A DNA stretch of 64,000 nt from Hyphomicrobium sp. ghe19 (GTDB taxonomy: Bacteria > Pseudomonadota > Alphaproteobacteria > Rhizobiales > Hyphomicrobiaceae). The translations under genes and the position numbers were made by a program. The notes under the pieces were generated by a model, which was not told where the DNA came from, searched no databases, and worked only from the letters and a program-made list of their open reading frames with translations. Where the stretch lies: the NCBI RefSeq assembly GCF_902712875.1, contig NZ_LR743509.1, positions 4,168,001-4,232,000 of the forward strand. The letters are read 5' to 3'. Positions 7,979 through 17,301 of this stretch are shown one piece after another (the first letter of the stretch is position 1; every line of letters starts with the position of its first letter).

Positions 7979-9504
7979 GATACTCTGACTTGCCGCAAGG
8001 TCTCCCCTCGATAGCTCAGGGCTTCCGCGACATGAGCGCGAGCCACTGTCTCACAACTCTCCAGGTCCGCTATCGTTCGAGCGACCTTGAGCGTGCGGTG
8101 AAAACCTCGCGCCGATAATCCAAGAGTTCCGGCCGCATGGCGGAGCAGCGCCACGCCCGCTTCATCGGGCGTCGCCGTCTGTTCGAGAAGCGTTGCCGAG
8201 CAATCGGCATTCGTGCGGACGCCTTTTGCGCCCAGCGCCGCGAAGCGCGTGCGTTGACGATCGCGAGCCGCGGCGACGCGAGAGCGGACTTCGGCGCTTC
8301 CTTCGGACGGCGCGGGCAGAACAAGATCAGCCGCTGATATCGCCGGGACCTCGATCTGCAGATCGATGCGGTCCAGCAGCGGCCCCGACACGCGCGCCTG
8401 ATAATCGCCAGCGCAGCGCGGACCGCGACGGCACGGTTCGCCGGGATTGCTGCCCCCGCATTTGCACGGGTTCATCGCCGCGATCAGCTGAATGCGGGAG
8501 GGGTAGGCAATACGGTGGTTCGCGCGAGCGATGACGGTTTCGCCCGACTCCAACGGCTGGCGCAAAGCGTCAAGCACGTTCGGCTGGAACTCGGGCAGCT
8601 CATCGAGAAAGAGGACGCCATGGTGCGCAAGCGAGACCTCGCCGGGGCGAGGGCGCGAGCCGCCGCCGACGAGCGAGGCCATGCTCGCCGAATGATGCGG
8701 CGCGCGAAATGGGCGTTCGACCGTGAGCTTGCCGCCGACGAGCTCGCCCGCGAGCGAATGCACCATCGAGACTTCAAGGATCTCTTCGGGTTGCAGATGC
8801 GGAAGGATCGACGGCAGGCGCGAGGCGAGCATCGATTTGCCGGAGCCGGGCGGCCCGATCATCAGCAGGTTGTGGTTCCCCGCCGCTGCTATTTCCAAGA
8901 CGCGCTTGGCTGTTTCCTGGCCTTTGATATCGCGGAGGTCGGCCGCATAGCTCTGCGTCGGCAGGACGTTGGGCTCGGGCCGCGACAGCGTCTGCGTGCC
9001 CTTGAAGTGATTGACGAGCGACAGGAGATGCGGGGCCGCCAGGATGGCGAGGTCCTCGCTCGCCCACGCCGCTTCGGGGCCCGAGGCTGCGGGGCAGATG
9101 AGACCCTTGCCGATGGCGTTGGCGCCCATTGCAGCCGGCAGCGTGCCCGGCACGGCGCGTATCGAGCCGTCCAGCGCCAGTTCGCCGATCGCGGCATAGC
9201 CTGCGATGGCGTCGGGCGCGATGGCCTCCATCGCGCACATCATCGCGAGCACGATGGGCAAATCGAAATGGCTGCCTTCCTTCGGCAGGTCGGCGGGCGC
9301 GAGGTTGACCGTGATGTGCTTGAAGGGGAGCCCGAGACCGACGGCGTGGAGGGCGTTGCGGACGCGTTCGCGGCTTTCGGCCACCGCCTTGTCGGGCAGG
9401 CCGACGATGGCGAAGGCGGCGGCTCCAGGGGTCACGCGGACCTGCACTTCGACAGGCCGTGCCTCGATGCCGATGAACGCGAGCGTGGAGATCTGACCGT
9501 ACAT
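7975..9504 (-). CDS. comM: YifB/ComM family AAA+ ATPase (Mg-chelatase-like)
   Basis: The 509-residue length is typical. The N-terminal Lon-like S5 fold is intact (STLAFIGIEARPVEVQVRV; GLPDKAVAESRERVRNAL). The AAA+ core has Walker A IGPPGSGKSMLA, the GEVSLAHHGVLFLDELPEF Walker B region, and a Cys cluster CKCGGSNPGEPCRRGPRC. The C-terminal Mg-chelatase helical domain ends the protein. ComM is a hexameric branch-migration helicase that helps integrate DNA during natural transformation. A KTSC gene is coupled downstream. Confidence 0.95.
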   Translation of the reverse strand: MYGQISTLAFIGIEARPVEVQVRVTPGAAAFAIVGLPDKAVAESRERVRNALHAVGLGLPFKHITVNLAPADLPKEGSHFDLPIVLAMMCAMEAIAPDAIAGYAAIGELALDGSIRAVPGTLPAAMGANAIGKGLICPAASGPEAAWASEDLAILAAPHLLSLVNHFKGTQTLSRPEPNVLPTQSYAADLRDIKGQETAKRVLEIAAAGNHNLLMIGPPGSGKSMLASRLPSILPHLQPEEILEVSMVHSLAGELVGGKLTVERPFRAPHHSASMASLVGGGSRPRPGEVSLAHHGVLFLDELPEFQPNVLDALRQPLESGETVIARANHRIAYPSRIQLIAAMNPCKCGGSNPGEPCRRGPRCAGDYQARVSGPLLDRIDLQIEVPAISAADLVLPAPSEGSAEVRSRVAAARDRQRTRFAALGAKGVRTNADCSATLLEQTATPDEAGVALLRHAAGTLGLSARGFHRTLKVARTIADLESCETVARAHVAEALSYRGETLRQVRVS

Positions 9505-9827
9505 TTTGCTCCCCCAAGGAGAGCTAATCAGCGGGGTGAGATAAAGTCAAGAACGAAGGGGGAACATTCAAGCCATACTAGATATAGTAATTGTTGTCTA
9601 TGCTACCCCCAATATCTGCCGCTGATTTGTTGACGGATTTTAGGCGTCCATTCATAGTTTTCTCGTTCGAATCACTTCGAGCAAAAAAGAAAGCTCCGCA
9701 CGTGATCAGACGTGCGAAGCTTATTTGCAACCGCCGGTTGAGGGCGGCAACTTAGTATGCTTCGGCACGATGAATCAATCGGCTGAATCGGTCAAGCCCT
9801 CAACTGGCTACTCTTATGGAGTAGCTA
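9505..9827. other. Intergenic region between comM and a small HTH-like gene
   Basis: 323 bp with no convincing gene. It holds an imperfect palindrome TACTA-GATA-TAGTA near 9575, a TTGACG...CATAGT promoter-like pair on the plus strand around 9633-9661, and a strong hairpin at 9691-9722. A run of AAAAAAGAA to its left makes it terminator-like on the minus strand. Which transcript that hairpin ends is not clear. Confidence 0.5.
9683..9722 (-). terminator. Terminator-like hairpin, minus strand
   Basis: Arms 9691-9702 and 9711-9722 pair in 11 of 12 positions around an 8-nt loop. On the minus strand the hairpin is followed by TTCTTTTTT. No annotated minus-strand gene ends just upstream, which suggests an unannotated short transcript. 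Confidence 0.55.
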
Positions 9828-10034
9828 ATGAAGAAGACTATCGGCAGTCCGAGCCATCGGCTCACCTTTGAAGACGCTGTTAAGATCTGGCTTTTGAGTT
9901 GGGCTGGCGAACTTCAAAGCCGGATCGCCGCACAATTCGACGTCAATGGCGGCCGCGTCAACGAAGTCCTGAAAGAGCATCGTCACCGGGGCAGTCGGCA
10001 AGAGGCCCTTTTGCGCTTGAAGAAGTCAGCTTAG
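9828..10034 (+). CDS. Small conserved HTH-like protein
   Basis: 68 residues with the pattern SHRLTFEDAVKIWLLSWAGE, then QSRIAAQFDVNGGRVNEVL. The second part reads as a helix-turn-helix of the kind that recognises DNA (IAAQFDVN...RVNEVL). Short proteins of this type occur widely in Hyphomicrobiales, usually as single genes. No partner domain is present. A regulatory role is an inference. It is preceded by GGAG about 9 nt upstream. Confidence 0.6.
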   Translation: MKKTIGSPSHRLTFEDAVKIWLLSWAGELQSRIAAQFDVNGGRVNEVLKEHRHRGSRQEALLRLKKSA

Positions 10035-10132
10035 ACTTTATGGCGTCGGCTGGCTTTGCTCGTCCGCCGGCGCCAACCAATGTGCCACCTAAACGCAAAG
10101 CATTAGATCCCAAAGAGTAGTTCAAAAGCCGC

Positions 10133-10672
10133 TCACCCCTTCGTCATCACCAGCGTCATGCCGATCAAGCTTGAATTCGTGAACTGGATTTCGACCGCCT
10201 GCTTATCGTTGCGGACGTCGATGTCCATGTTGGCGGTAACGTCGGTGCCTTGGATGACGACGTGAAAGCCCTTCGGCGTGACGTCGCCGATCAGGTCGCC
10301 TTCGAAGTTATGGATCGTTTCCTTCCAATGCCCGGACAGTTTGCCGGCGGACTCCTTCACATTGCTGACGATCTCGACGGCGCCGCCCGCCGTGGCGCAG
10401 CGGATCGTCTGTTTCAGTTCGTCCTCGGTGTCCGTCAAAAGGTAAGTCGCGCGGCATTTGATTTTTTCGGCCGGGCTCTCCTTGTAGCCAATCATGCCGA
10501 TGCCCGACCATCGCCCGAGCAGCGGCGCGAACGGTGAGGCGGTAACGGCCTGCGCTTCATTCCATGGCAACGCGGGGGCAACGAACAAAAGCGCCGCGAG
10601 CAAGCTTGCGATCGTGATCGATCTCATCGTGAATTGGCCTTTCATCATCCTGATATCGACACGCGCGTTCAT
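10133..10672 (-). CDS. Exported hypothetical protein
   Basis: Its most upstream ATG (10672) overlaps the gshB stop as ATGA, which favours coupling and gives 179 residues. The signal peptide proper begins at an internal Met (10627; MRSITIASLLAALLFVAPAL) with an AAAGG site upstream, giving 164 residues. The mature part is a beta-rich domain (GRWSGIGMIGY, RATYLLTDTEDELKQTIRCA, SGHWKETIHNFEGDLIGDV) with the look of a lipocalin-like barrel. No enzyme motif is seen. Periplasmic location is likely and function is unknown. Confidence 0.7.
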   Translation of the reverse strand: MNARVDIRMMKGQFTMRSITIASLLAALLFVAPALPWNEAQAVTASPFAPLLGRWSGIGMIGYKESPAEKIKCRATYLLTDTEDELKQTIRCATAGGAVEIVSNVKESAGKLSGHWKETIHNFEGDLIGDVTPKGFHVVIQGTDVTANMDIDVRNDKQAVEIQFTNSSLIGMTLVMTKG

Positions 10673-11619
10673 GCTTGCGATCTTCTCTTGTCTTCGATGA
10701 CGTCCCAGATCATCGCGGCGATGTCGTTGCCGCCGAACTTCTTCACCTGACGAATGCCCGTCGGGGACGTGACATTGATTTCGGTGATGTACGGGCCGAT
10801 GACGTCGATGCCGGTGAAGATCAGTCCGCGGCGTTTCAATTCGGGTTTGAGACGGGCGCAGATCTCGCGGTCGCGGTCTGTCAGTTCAACGGCCTGCGCG
10901 GTGCCTCCGACGTGGAGGTTCGAACGCGTTTCTCCGGCCTGGGGAACGCGGTTGATCGCGCCTGCGATTTCGCCATCGACCAGGATGATGCGTTTGTCGC
11001 CGTCCTTCACCTCGGCGCGGAATTCCTGCACCATGAAGGGTTCGCGGAACACGGTTTGAAAGAGCTCGACGAGGGAGCCGAGATTGCCGTCCTCCGGTCT
11101 GATGCGGAATACGGCGGCGCCGCCGTTGCCGTAGAGCGGCTTGACGATGATGTCCTTATACTCGGCGCGGAACGCCTGCACGTCGGCGAGCGAGCGCGTG
11201 ACGAGCGTCGGCGGCATCAGGTCGAGGAAATCCAGGACGAACAGTTTTTCCGGCGCGTTGCGAACGCTTGCCGGATCGTTGACGACGAGCGTTTTCGGGT
11301 GGATGCGTTCGAGCAGATGGGTCGTGGTGATGTAGGCCATGTCGAACGGCGGATCTTGCCGCAGCAGGACGACATCGAGGTCGCCCAGATTTTCGATGCG
11401 CGGATTTGAAAGCGCGTAGTGCGCGCCGTGCTTATCTTCGACCTTCAACGACTGACCGCGCGCGAGAAGCTTGTCGCCGTGCAACGCGAGATCGAACGGC
11501 GTGTAATAGAAAATATCATGTCCGCGCTTCTGCGCTTCGAGGAGTATGGCGAACGTCGAATCGCCGCTAATGTCGATGCGATCGATCGGGTCCATCTGGA
11601 CGGCAATGCGAAGGGGCAT
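10669..11619 (-). CDS. gshB: Glutathione synthase
   Basis: An ATP-grasp enzyme joining gamma-glutamylcysteine and glycine in the last step of glutathione synthesis. The start at 11619 (MPLRIAVQMDPIDRI) gives 316 residues, the normal length; a start 17 codons earlier adds a non-conserved tail. Motifs are DPIDRIDISGDSTFAI, LRQDPPFDMAYITTTHLLE, the glycine-rich loop KPLYGNGGAAVFRI, and TEINVTSPTGIR (metal site and substrate end). The downstream exported protein is coupled by an ATGA overlap. Confidence 0.96.
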   Translation of the reverse strand: MPLRIAVQMDPIDRIDISGDSTFAILLEAQKRGHDIFYYTPFDLALHGDKLLARGQSLKVEDKHGAHYALSNPRIENLGDLDVVLLRQDPPFDMAYITTTHLLERIHPKTLVVNDPASVRNAPEKLFVLDFLDLMPPTLVTRSLADVQAFRAEYKDIIVKPLYGNGGAAVFRIRPEDGNLGSLVELFQTVFREPFMVQEFRAEVKDGDKRIILVDGEIAGAINRVPQAGETRSNLHVGGTAQAVELTDRDREICARLKPELKRRGLIFTGIDVIGPYITEINVTSPTGIRQVKKFGGNDIAAMIWDVIEDKRRSQA

Positions 11620-11792
11620 AAAAGACTTTCGTACGTGGTGTTGAAATCGCAGGAGCCGCAAGGCTCTCATCGTCGTTTAGACGATTTGCGCACCGGGCGG
11701 AATGATTGGAAACGCGCTCGCCAGTAAGCCCAGCTGCTTATGGCAAACATGCCGCACACGCATTCGAAAGGCGGCGTCAAATCAGAGCCGGA

Positions 11793-14027
11793 TCAGAGGA
11801 AATTGTAGGGGTCGATATCGACGGTGATGCGGACGTCGGACTTGAGTTTTGGAATCATTCCAGCCCATGCCCGCAAATAGCATTGCAAATCGACGTCGCG
11901 CGGGGCTTTCACGAGAAGCCGCCAGCGGTGACGGCCGCGGACGACGGCGATCGGGGCTTCGGAGGGACCGAGCACCGAAATCATTTCGCTCGTGGGCGCG
12001 CGGCGCGCAATTTCGCGGGCGACCTGCTCGGTCAGCGCTTTGTCGCGTGCCGAGACTATGATTGCCGCCAACCGGCCATAGGGGGGCAGAAGGCCCGCTT
12101 GGCGCGTCTTGACCTCGTAGTTCAGGAAGGCGTTGCGGTCTCCGGCGACGATTGCGGTCATCACCGGGTGATCGGGCGAATAGGTTTGCACGAAGCCGCG
12201 GCCGACGAAGCTCGTTCGTCCGGCGCGGCCCGTCACCTGATGCAAAAGCTGGAACGTGCGTTCGGCGGATCGCGGGTCGGCTCCGTGTGCCAGCCCCAAA
12301 TCACCGTCGACGACGCCGACGAGGGCGAGGCCCGGAAAGTTATGGCCCTTCGCGACGATCTGCGTGCCGATGATGATGTCGAACTCGCGGGCTTCGATGC
12401 CGCGTATCATCTCGCGCATCTCGGGCAATCCCGGAATGAGATCGGACGAGAGCAGCGCGACGCGCGCGTCAGGGAAACGCTCGGCGACTTCCTCCTGCAC
12501 GCGCTCGACACCAGGGCCGCAGGCAACAAGCGAACCAGGCGCGGCGCACTTCGGGCATTTCTCCGGAAGCGATAGCGAGAAGCCACAGTGGTGGCATGTC
12601 AGCTTTTTCTTGAAGCGATGCTCGACAAGCCAGGCTGTGCATTGCGGACATTCAAGGCGATGGCCGCAGGATCGGCACAAGGTCAGCGGCGCGTATCCAC
12701 GCCTATTCAAAAACAGCAGCGTTTGCTGACCTTTTTCGAGTGTCTCCGTCATCGACGCAACGAGACGCTCAGCCAGCCATTTGCCCGGTACCAGCTTTTC
12801 GGAGCGGAGATCGATCGCCGATACGTCCGGCATTTCGACGCCTGAAAAGCGGCCTGGGAGAACGGCATGGCGATAGCGCCCGATGAGCGCGTTCACGTGG
12901 CTCTCGATCGACGGCGTCGCGGAGGCGAGGATGACGGGGAATTTTCCGAGGTTGCCGCGAACCACGGCCATATCGCGCCCTTGATAGTGGACGCGGTCAT
13001 CCTGCTTGAAACCCTGGTCGTGCTCTTCGTCGACGACGATGAGGCCCAGTTCGCAGAACGGCAGGAACAATGCCGAGCGCGCACCGACCACACAGCGTAC
13101 GTCTCCGCGTGCGACGCCTTTCCAGATGCGGCCGCGTTCGGCTGGACTGAGTGCGGAATGCCATTCGACAGGGGGCGCGCCAAAGCGGCGCGCGAAGCGG
13201 TCGAGGAACTGGCTCGTCAGCGCAATTTCGGGGAGCAGAATGAGGGTTTGGCCGCCCGCCTTGAGCGCGCGCGCTACGGCCTCGAAGTAGACCTCGGTTT
13301 TGCCCGAGCCCGTGACGCCGTCGAGCAAGGTGACGGAGAAATTGGCGGCATCAACGGCGCTGCGCAGGCTTTCGACTGCACGCGTCTGATCGGCGGTGAA
13401 GCCCGTTTCTCCATGACCAGGCTCCGGTCGCGGAAAGCTCCGCTCGGGGATCGCCACTTCGACGAGCATGCCGGCAGCGGCGAGGCCATCGACCACGCCC
13501 GTCGAACAGCCGGCGAGATTTGCGAGATCGGATTTCGCACGGACAAGACCATCGGCTGCGATTTCCATGACGCGGGTGCGCGCCTGGGTCATTTTCGGCG
13601 GCGGGGTCGCGCCTTCGACGATGCACACGCCGAAACGATGTTTAGGCGGCTCGAACGCGGCGTCGGCGCTCATCATCATGCGCGCGACCATGCCGAGCGG
13701 CGCCAGCGTGTAGCGCGCGACCCATTCGGCGAAGCGCATCGAAATTTCGGGCAGGCACGGTGCGTCAATGCGGCTCGTCAGGGCCTTGAGCTTCTTCGGA
13801 TCAACGGGCTTACCCTCGCCGCGCGGACCGTCCCAAATGATCCCTATGCGCGTCTGCGGCCCAAACGGCACCAGCACGAACGTGCCAGGTGCGGCGTCCA
13901 TGCCTTCCGGCACGAGATAGTCGTAGGTCTGGTCGAGCGCCACAGGCATGAGTACAGGCACGCTGCGGGCGGCCTCGACGGTGCTGTTATCCAGAATTTG
14001 AAGCAGGCTATCCAAAGGGGCGTTCAA
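11793..14027 (-). CDS. priA: Primosomal protein N' (replication restart helicase)
   Basis: 744 residues. The N-terminal 3'-end-binding domain (PVALDQTYDYLVPEGM) precedes a helicase core with Walker A DGVTGSGKTEVY and DEEH box VVDEEHDQGFKQDDRVHYQ. Four CxxC pairs form the zinc knuckles (CRSCGHRLECPQC, CHHCG, CPKC). Motif V/VI lies in GTQIVAKGHNFPGLALVGV and LLHQVTGRAGR. PriA reloads DnaB at stalled or repaired forks. It is divergent from the aldolase gene next door, so the 104-bp gap should hold both promoters. Confidence 0.97.
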   Translation of the reverse strand: MNAPLDSLLQILDNSTVEAARSVPVLMPVALDQTYDYLVPEGMDAAPGTFVLVPFGPQTRIGIIWDGPRGEGKPVDPKKLKALTSRIDAPCLPEISMRFAEWVARYTLAPLGMVARMMMSADAAFEPPKHRFGVCIVEGATPPPKMTQARTRVMEIAADGLVRAKSDLANLAGCSTGVVDGLAAAGMLVEVAIPERSFPRPEPGHGETGFTADQTRAVESLRSAVDAANFSVTLLDGVTGSGKTEVYFEAVARALKAGGQTLILLPEIALTSQFLDRFARRFGAPPVEWHSALSPAERGRIWKGVARGDVRCVVGARSALFLPFCELGLIVVDEEHDQGFKQDDRVHYQGRDMAVVRGNLGKFPVILASATPSIESHVNALIGRYRHAVLPGRFSGVEMPDVSAIDLRSEKLVPGKWLAERLVASMTETLEKGQQTLLFLNRRGYAPLTLCRSCGHRLECPQCTAWLVEHRFKKKLTCHHCGFSLSLPEKCPKCAAPGSLVACGPGVERVQEEVAERFPDARVALLSSDLIPGLPEMREMIRGIEAREFDIIIGTQIVAKGHNFPGLALVGVVDGDLGLAHGADPRSAERTFQLLHQVTGRAGRTSFVGRGFVQTYSPDHPVMTAIVAGDRNAFLNYEVKTRQAGLLPPYGRLAAIIVSARDKALTEQVAREIARRAPTSEMISVLGPSEAPIAVVRGRHRWRLLVKAPRDVDLQCYLRAWAGMIPKLKSDVRITVDIDPYNFL

Positions 14028-14131
14028 CGGACTAGAAGCTTCCTCCGAGAATCGGTCGTGCTAGGTTTGCCGGGAAGTTGCGGCGCACCAAAGGCAGGGC
14101 CAAGACTTAAGGACGAGGTGAGGAGAAAGAA

Positions 14132-14788
14132 ATGAAATTCTTCGTCGATACCGCCGACGTGACCGAGATCAAAGAGTTGGCGGCGACGGGCTTGCTGGAC
14201 GGCGTTACGACGAACCCGTCACTTGTTGCCAAAGCCGGCCGCGACTTCAAGGAAATCGTCAAAGAGATCTGCGCGGTGGTGCCGGGTCCCGTATCTGCCG
14301 AGGTCGCCGCGACCGACTACGCCGGCATGATGCTGGAAGCCGAAGTGCTGCGGAAGATCGCGAAGAACGTGACCATCAAGGTCCCGCTGACGCTGGACGG
14401 TCTCAAAGCCTGCAAAGCTCTGACGGGCGACGGCACGATGGTGAACGTCACGCTGTGCTTTTCCGCCAACCAGGCGTTGCTCGCGGCGAAGGCCGGGGCG
14501 ACGTTCGTTTCGCCGTTCATCGGTCGTCTCGACGACATCGGTCTCAACGGCATGGACGTCATTCGCGAAATCCGCGCGATCTACGACAACTATCCGGATC
14601 TCTCGACCGATATTCTTGCAGCATCGATCCGCACGGTGAACCATGTGAAGGAAGCGGCCCTCATCGGCGCCGACGTCGCGACCATTCCTCCGAGCATTCT
14701 GAAGGCGCTGGTGAAACATCCGCTTACGGATGCCGGTCTCGTCACCTTCGTCAACGACTGGAAGAAGACCGGACAAACGATCGCGTGA
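14132..14788 (+). CDS. fsa: Transaldolase-like fructose-6-phosphate aldolase
   Basis: 218 residues, the short type of the transaldolase family. It starts [16 protein letters not shown], carries [14 protein letters not shown], and the Schiff-base lysine is K83 in [21 protein letters not shown] and [11 protein letters not shown] complete the phosphate-binding side. Whether it works as a true transaldolase in the pentose phosphate pathway or as a fructose-6-phosphate aldolase cannot be decided from sequence. An AAGGACGAGGTGAGGAG site precedes the ATG. The FAD oxidase gene follows by 15 bp. Confidence 0.92.
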   Translation: MKFFVDTADVTEIKELAATGLLDGVTTNPSLVAKAGRDFKEIVKEICAVVPGPVSAEVAATDYAGMMLEAEVLRKIAKNVTIKVPLTLDGLKACKALTGDGTMVNVTLCFSANQALLAAKAGATFVSPFIGRLDDIGLNGMDVIREIRAIYDNYPDLSTDILAASIRTVNHVKEAALIGADVATIPPSILKALVKHPLTDAGLVTFVNDWKKTGQTIA

Positions 14789-14803
14789 GGCAGGCACGGC
14801 AAA

Positions 14804-16228
14804 GTGCGAGCACGGACCTTATCCAACGATCTGATCGGACGCTTCGCACACATCGTCGGCGACGCGAATGCGTTGACGCGCGCCGAGGACCAAGCCGGAT
14901 ATCTCACCGAGTGGCGGGACCGCTACACCGGTAAGACGCCCGTCGTTCTCCGTCCGGGTTCGACGGATGAGGTTTCGCGCATTCTCGCGCTTGCCGACGC
15001 CGAGAACGTTGCAATCGTTCCGCAAGGCGGCAACACGGGGTTGGTCGGCGGACAGATCCCATCGGCCGCGGGTAATGAGATCGTGCTGTCCCTCGGCCGT
15101 CTCAAAGCCATTCGCGACGTCGATGCGGCCGGCGGGACGATGGTCGTCGAAGCCGGTGTCACGCTGCACGCGGCGCAGGTCGCGGCCAACGAAGCTGGGC
15201 GCATCTTTCCGTTGAGCCTGGCTTCGGAAGGCAGCGCGCAAATCGGCGGCGTGCTCGCGACGAACGCGGGCGGCACAGCGGTTCTCGCATATGGAAATGC
15301 GCGCAGCCTGACGCTCGGTCTTGAAGCCGTTCTTGCCGACGGCCGCGTTTGGCATGGCTTGCGGCGGCTCAAGAAGGACAACACCGGTTACGATCTGCGC
15401 GATCTTCTGATCGGCTCGGAGGGTACGCTCGGCGTCATCACGGCGGCTTGCGTGAAGCTCTTTCCGACGCCTGCGGAACGGGAGACGGCGATCGTCGCGC
15501 TGCAATCGCCGCAACATGCGCTCCGGCTCTTTCGGATGGCCGAAGCGGAAGCTGGAGGATCGCTCACCGCATTCGAGTTCTGGGCGCATCGCGCGCAAGA
15601 GTTCGCGCTGAGCTACGTTCCGGGTCTCCGCGACCCCTTCACGGACGCTTATCCTTGGTATGCGCTGATCGAGCTCTCGCATGGCGGGACCGGGGCGCGC
15701 GTCGCGAATACGATCGAACGAATGCTGACGAATGCGCATTCGAAGGGACTGATCCTCGACGCCGCCATTACGCGGTCACTTCGGCAGGCGGAGGATTTCT
15801 GGCGCTTACGCGACGCCTTTTCCGAAGCGCAAAAGGGCGCGGGTGGAAGCATCAAGCACGATATCTCGGTGCCGGTTGCGCGCATTCCAGAGTTTCTCGA
15901 ACGCGCTGCCGTTGTCGTCGAGGACATTTGCCCAGGTGCGCGGCCGGTTCCCTTCGGACACTTCGGGGACGGCAACCTGCATTACAACGTGAGCCAACCC
16001 GAGGGGATGGACCGCGCTCGGTATCTCGCGCTTTGGGATACGATGTCGGAGGCGATCTTCGAAGTTATTTCGCAACTCGACGGTTCGATTTCGGCCGAAC
16101 ACGGAATCGGACAAATGAAGCGGGACGCTCTCGTCCGTCATAAGTCCGCGGTCGAGATCGACATGATGCGCGCCATCAAGCGTGCGCTCGATCCCAAGGG
16201 GATCCTCAATCCGGGTAAGTTGCTTTAG
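14804..16228 (+). CDS. FAD-linked 2-hydroxyacid dehydrogenase (GlcD / D2HGDH type)
   Basis: 474 residues with a GTG start. The PCMH-type FAD-binding domain shows PVVLRPGSTDEVSRIL, VPQGGNTGLVGGQIP and SEGSAQIGGVLATNAGGTAVL. The C-terminal FAD-oxidase domain shows VPVARIPEFLE, PFGHFGDGNLHYNV (metal ligands His) and the end SAEHGIGQMKRDAL...LDPKGILNPGKLL. The closest role is oxidation of D-2-hydroxyglutarate or D-lactate, passing electrons to the respiratory chain. It sits with the aldolase gene in a probable two-gene operon. Confidence 0.88.
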   Translation: MRARTLSNDLIGRFAHIVGDANALTRAEDQAGYLTEWRDRYTGKTPVVLRPGSTDEVSRILALADAENVAIVPQGGNTGLVGGQIPSAAGNEIVLSLGRLKAIRDVDAAGGTMVVEAGVTLHAAQVAANEAGRIFPLSLASEGSAQIGGVLATNAGGTAVLAYGNARSLTLGLEAVLADGRVWHGLRRLKKDNTGYDLRDLLIGSEGTLGVITAACVKLFPTPAERETAIVALQSPQHALRLFRMAEAEAGGSLTAFEFWAHRAQEFALSYVPGLRDPFTDAYPWYALIELSHGGTGARVANTIERMLTNAHSKGLILDAAITRSLRQAEDFWRLRDAFSEAQKGAGGSIKHDISVPVARIPEFLERAAVVVEDICPGARPVPFGHFGDGNLHYNVSQPEGMDRARYLALWDTMSEAIFEVISQLDGSISAEHGIGQMKRDALVRHKSAVEIDMMRAIKRALDPKGILNPGKLL

Positions 16229-16310
16229 CCAAGCATCGCGTTAACGTTTGATTAACCAACGCGGGTAACGTTCGGAAGCATGTGCCGAACACCGGCATGG
16301 GGAACAGCCA

Positions 16311-17282
16311 TTGGCGCAATCGCTGGACGACGTATTTGCCGGAGACGCCGAGCTGCCGCTCAGCGACGATCTCAAGAGCGTCATCGTGGCGTGGCTCGAT
16401 CATCTGGTCGTGGAGCGCGGGCAAAGTGCTGCGACGCGCGAAGCCTATGAGCGCGATGCTCGCCAGTTCCTCGCATTCCTCAAAACGAAACTTGGTCATC
16501 CGCCGTGTCTCAGCGATCTCGAACAGCTGGACGCGAAGACGATACGGGCTTTCCTCGCCGGGCGTCGTAAGGCAGGCGTGACGTCGCGGTCGCTCGCCCG
16601 GTCGCTATCGGCGCTGCGCACATTGTTCCGCTGGCTGGAACGCGAGGAAACTCTGAAAAACCGCGCGATCTTGCAAGTCGCCGCGCCGAAGATCCCGCAT
16701 TCCATTCCGAAGCCTCTGACCGTTCAGGGTGCAGCCTCGCTGATCGAGCACGATGGTGGCGACGCCAGAGACTGGATCACAGCCCGCGATGTCGCGGTCA
16801 TGCTGTTGCTCTATGGATCGGGGCTGCGCATCAGCGAAGCCTTGAGCCTCATGCCACGCACCGCGCCGATCGATGGGCGCGATATCATGCACGTGACAGG
16901 CAAGGGCGGTAAGGAGCGGCTGGTCCCAGCGCTCGCCGTCGTCTCCGAGGCGATTTCCAAATATATGAGGCTTTGTCCGTATCCTCTTGAACCGGACAAG
17001 CCGCTCTTTCGCGGGGCTCGGGGCGGACCGTTGTCGCCGCGCCTCATCCAGCTCGCGATGGAGAAGTTGCGTTACGAACTTCAGTTGCCGGACACGGCGA
17101 CGCCGCATGCGCTGCGGCACTCCTTCGCGACGCACCTGCTTTCGGCAGGCGCGGATTTACGCCAAATTCAGGAGCTTTTGGGTCACGCCTCGCTGTCGAC
17201 GACGCAAGTCTATACGGAAGTGGACCGGGCGCGCTTGCTGACGGTGTACGATCAGGCCCATCCGAGAGCGTCTCGCAGTTGA
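16311..17282 (+). CDS. xerC: Tyrosine recombinase XerC
   Basis: 323 residues from a TTG; no in-frame ATG lies upstream before a stop. All catalytic residues are present: R173 (GSGLRISEAL), K198 (TGKGGKERLVP), H266-x-x-R269 (PHALRHSFATH), H292 (LGHASLSTTQ) and Y301. The N-terminal core-binding SAM-like domain is complete. With XerD it resolves chromosome dimers at dif. Its chromosomal setting and intact site set it apart from the broken island integrase at 4-6 kb. Confidence 0.92.
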   Translation: MAQSLDDVFAGDAELPLSDDLKSVIVAWLDHLVVERGQSAATREAYERDARQFLAFLKTKLGHPPCLSDLEQLDAKTIRAFLAGRRKAGVTSRSLARSLSALRTLFRWLEREETLKNRAILQVAAPKIPHSIPKPLTVQGAASLIEHDGGDARDWITARDVAVMLLLYGSGLRISEALSLMPRTAPIDGRDIMHVTGKGGKERLVPALAVVSEAISKYMRLCPYPLEPDKPLFRGARGGPLSPRLIQLAMEKLRYELQLPDTATPHALRHSFATHLLSAGADLRQIQELLGHASLSTTQVYTEVDRARLLTVYDQAHPRASRS

Positions 17283-17301
17283 AGGCCGCTCCGACTTGTT
17301 C

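Noticed and set aside
8515..9633. 372-codon plus-strand frame
   Set aside because: It lies opposite comM; its composition is the complement of a GC-rich gene and it has no domain.
12867..14135. 422-codon plus-strand frame
   Set aside because: Shadow of priA on the other strand; no recognisable motif, and it runs into the aldolase control region.
16311..17282. XerC as part of the mobile element
   Set aside because: All catalytic residues and the family length fit the housekeeping recombinase, and it sits among conserved core genes.
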